From Sphingobacterium sp. UBA1575 (GTDB lineage Bacteria; Bacteroidota; Bacteroidia; Sphingobacteriales; Sphingobacteriaceae): 22,780 bases of DNA. The stretch covers positions 76,021 through 98,800 of the forward strand of contig DCOH01000021.1 in the NCBI GenBank assembly GCA_002322865.1. Direction: 5' to 3'. The position numbers and the translations under genes are program-made. A model generated the notes under the pieces. The model was not told where the DNA came from. It was given only the letters and a program-made list of their open reading frames with translations, and ran no database searches. Shown here piece by piece: positions 21,802 to 22,780 of this stretch; position 1 is the first letter of the stretch, and each line of letters starts with the position of its first letter.

Positions 21802-22780
21802 ATGAAGAGAGAATCACAAAGTAGCAAACTTACCGAAGAGGATGTAAAAAGATATACACGGAATTATTGGAAATTTCTGTTGGGAATAATCGCTTTAGTA
21901 GCATTATTTTTATTAAGTGTAAGGGTCGGTTTGTTTGGAAAATTACCAACTTTCAAGGATCTTGAAAATCCAAAAAGTAACCTTGCTTCCGAAATTATTA
22001 CTGATGATAACCGCGTTTTGGGAACTTATTACGTCCATAACCGGTCTAACGTTAAATACAGTGAATTATCACCTTTTTTAGTACAGGCTTTAGTATCCAC
22101 CGAAGATAAACGTTTCTACGAACACTCAGGTATTGACTATTCCCGGACTTTTTCAACGGTGCTTTTAACCCTTGGCGGAAACAAGCAGGGGGGTAGTACC
22201 ATAACCCAACAGTTGGCGCTGAACCTATTCGGCGAATCCAGGGCACGGAATCCTATCAAACGTATTATGCAAAAGTTGCAGGAATGGATTACTGCTGTAC
22301 GCTTGGAACGTAACTATACCAAGGAAGAGATCATCATGATGTATTTCAATACGGTGGATTTCGGGGCTTACAACACCTATGGTATCAAATCGGGTGCAAG
22401 AACCTATTTCAATACGACTCCAGATAAATTAACGGCAGATCAAGCAGCGGTCTTGGTGCAGATGTTGAAAGGGACATCCATGTATTCTCCGGTATCGAAT
22501 CCTGAAAAGGCTTTAGCGCGTCGTAATCTGGTTTTACAGAATATGCGCGATCAGAATTTCATCAGCAGCGAGGAATTCGAGAAGAGTAGAGAAAAGCCTT
22601 TGGGTATCAAATTGACCAAAGCCAATTATGGTGATGGATTGGCACCTTATTTCCGTGCGGTATTGAAGGAAGAGATCAAAAAAGAATTCCAACGTTTGGC
22701 GATTACCAAACCTGATGGAACCCCATATGACCTGGATCGCGATGGTTTGAAAATCTATACACCGATCAACTACAAAATGT
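21802..22780 (+). CDS. Class A penicillin-binding protein (PBP1a-type), 5' part
   Basis: Bifunctional peptidoglycan glycosyltransferase/transpeptidase; 326 codons are visible and the frame runs open off the window end. Translated by eye from the ATG at 21802, it has a short cytoplasmic tail and one TM helix (about 24-42). The GT51 domain follows, with the catalytic motif STEDKRFYEHSG (E101), QGGSTITQQLALN (129-141), RNYTKEEIIMMYFNTVDFG (170-188), and a YSPVSNPEKALARRNLVL segment. The transpeptidase domain lies outside the window. The TETGAYA-type start seen in some PBP1a proteins is absent. It is divergent from the MFS gene. Confidence 0.9.
   Translation, partial: MKRESQSSKLTEEDVKRYTRNYWKFLLGIIALVALFLLSVRVGLFGKLPTFKDLENPKSNLASEIITDDNRVLGTYYVHNRSNVKYSELSPFLVQALVSTEDKRFYEHSGIDYSRTFSTVLLTLGGNKQGGSTITQQLALNLFGESRARNPIKRIMQKLQEWITAVRLERNYTKEEIIMMYFNTVDFGAYNTYGIKSGARTYFNTTPDKLTADQAAVLVQMLKGTSMYSPVSNPEKALARRNLVLQNMRDQNFISSEEFEKSREKPLGIKLTKANYGDGLAPYFRAVLKEEIKKEFQRLAITKPDGTPYDLDRDGLKIYTPINYKM

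Overview
The window looks like a chromosomal segment of a Bacteroidota bacterium, most likely family Sphingobacteriaceae (Sphingobacterium/Pedobacter-like). This rests on moderate-to-low GC, promoters of the TTG-N19..21-TAnnTTTG type instead of sigma70 boxes, few Shine-Dalgarno sites, a TonB receptor with an N-terminal carboxypeptidase-like domain, DUF4136 and FKBP-like lipoproteins, and a 'starch synthase-like' gene divergent from panC-panD. The genus is inference.

Region 1 (149-10774) is a sialic-acid (Neu5Ac) scavenging locus. Seven minus-strand genes are packed with gaps of 20 bp or less or with short overlaps. In transcription order they are: nanA lyase, NanM-type kelch mutarotase (lipoprotein), an MFS sialate transporter, a two-domain sialate O-acetylesterase, an N-acylglucosamine 2-epimerase, a GH20 beta-hexosaminidase and a GH33 sialidase. 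Outside the cytoplasm, esterase, sialidase and hexosaminidase would deacetylate and trim sialylated glycans and NanM would equilibrate anomers. MFS would import the sugar, NanA would split Neu5Ac to ManNAc and pyruvate, and the epimerase would convert ManNAc to GlcNAc. A divergent FadR-type GntR regulator (10064-10774) is the obvious control gene. The 251-bp divergent spacer holds a good Bacteroidota promoter and candidate operators. No SusC/SusD-like outer-membrane importer and no kinase are present.

Region 2 (10775-17584) starts with a repeat-rich convergent spacer. It continues with minus-strand housekeeping and envelope genes: a DUF4136 lipoprotein, glutamine-dependent NAD+ synthetase, an FKBP-like lipoprotein, then a thioredoxin-like / TonB receptor / small histidine-rich membrane protein group. 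The receptor carries a CxxC in its plug.

Region 3 (17585-22780) holds panD and panC (minus), a divergent GT5-like gene that lacks the KTGGL motif and the C-terminal domain, ispF, a convergent TCR/Tet-type MFS exporter, and the 5' part of a class A penicillin-binding protein cut by the window end.

Three intergenic places carry a short dispersed palindromic repeat. At two of them it forms an identical-length 72-bp asymmetric hairpin, like a REPIN. Two other spacers carry inverted arrays of 11-bp and 7-bp tandem repeats. I saw no tRNA, rRNA, CRISPR, transposase or phage gene. The clearest non-routine signals are the repeat architectures, the degenerate glycogen-synthase-like protein, and the CxxC-receptor/thioredoxin/His-rich trio.
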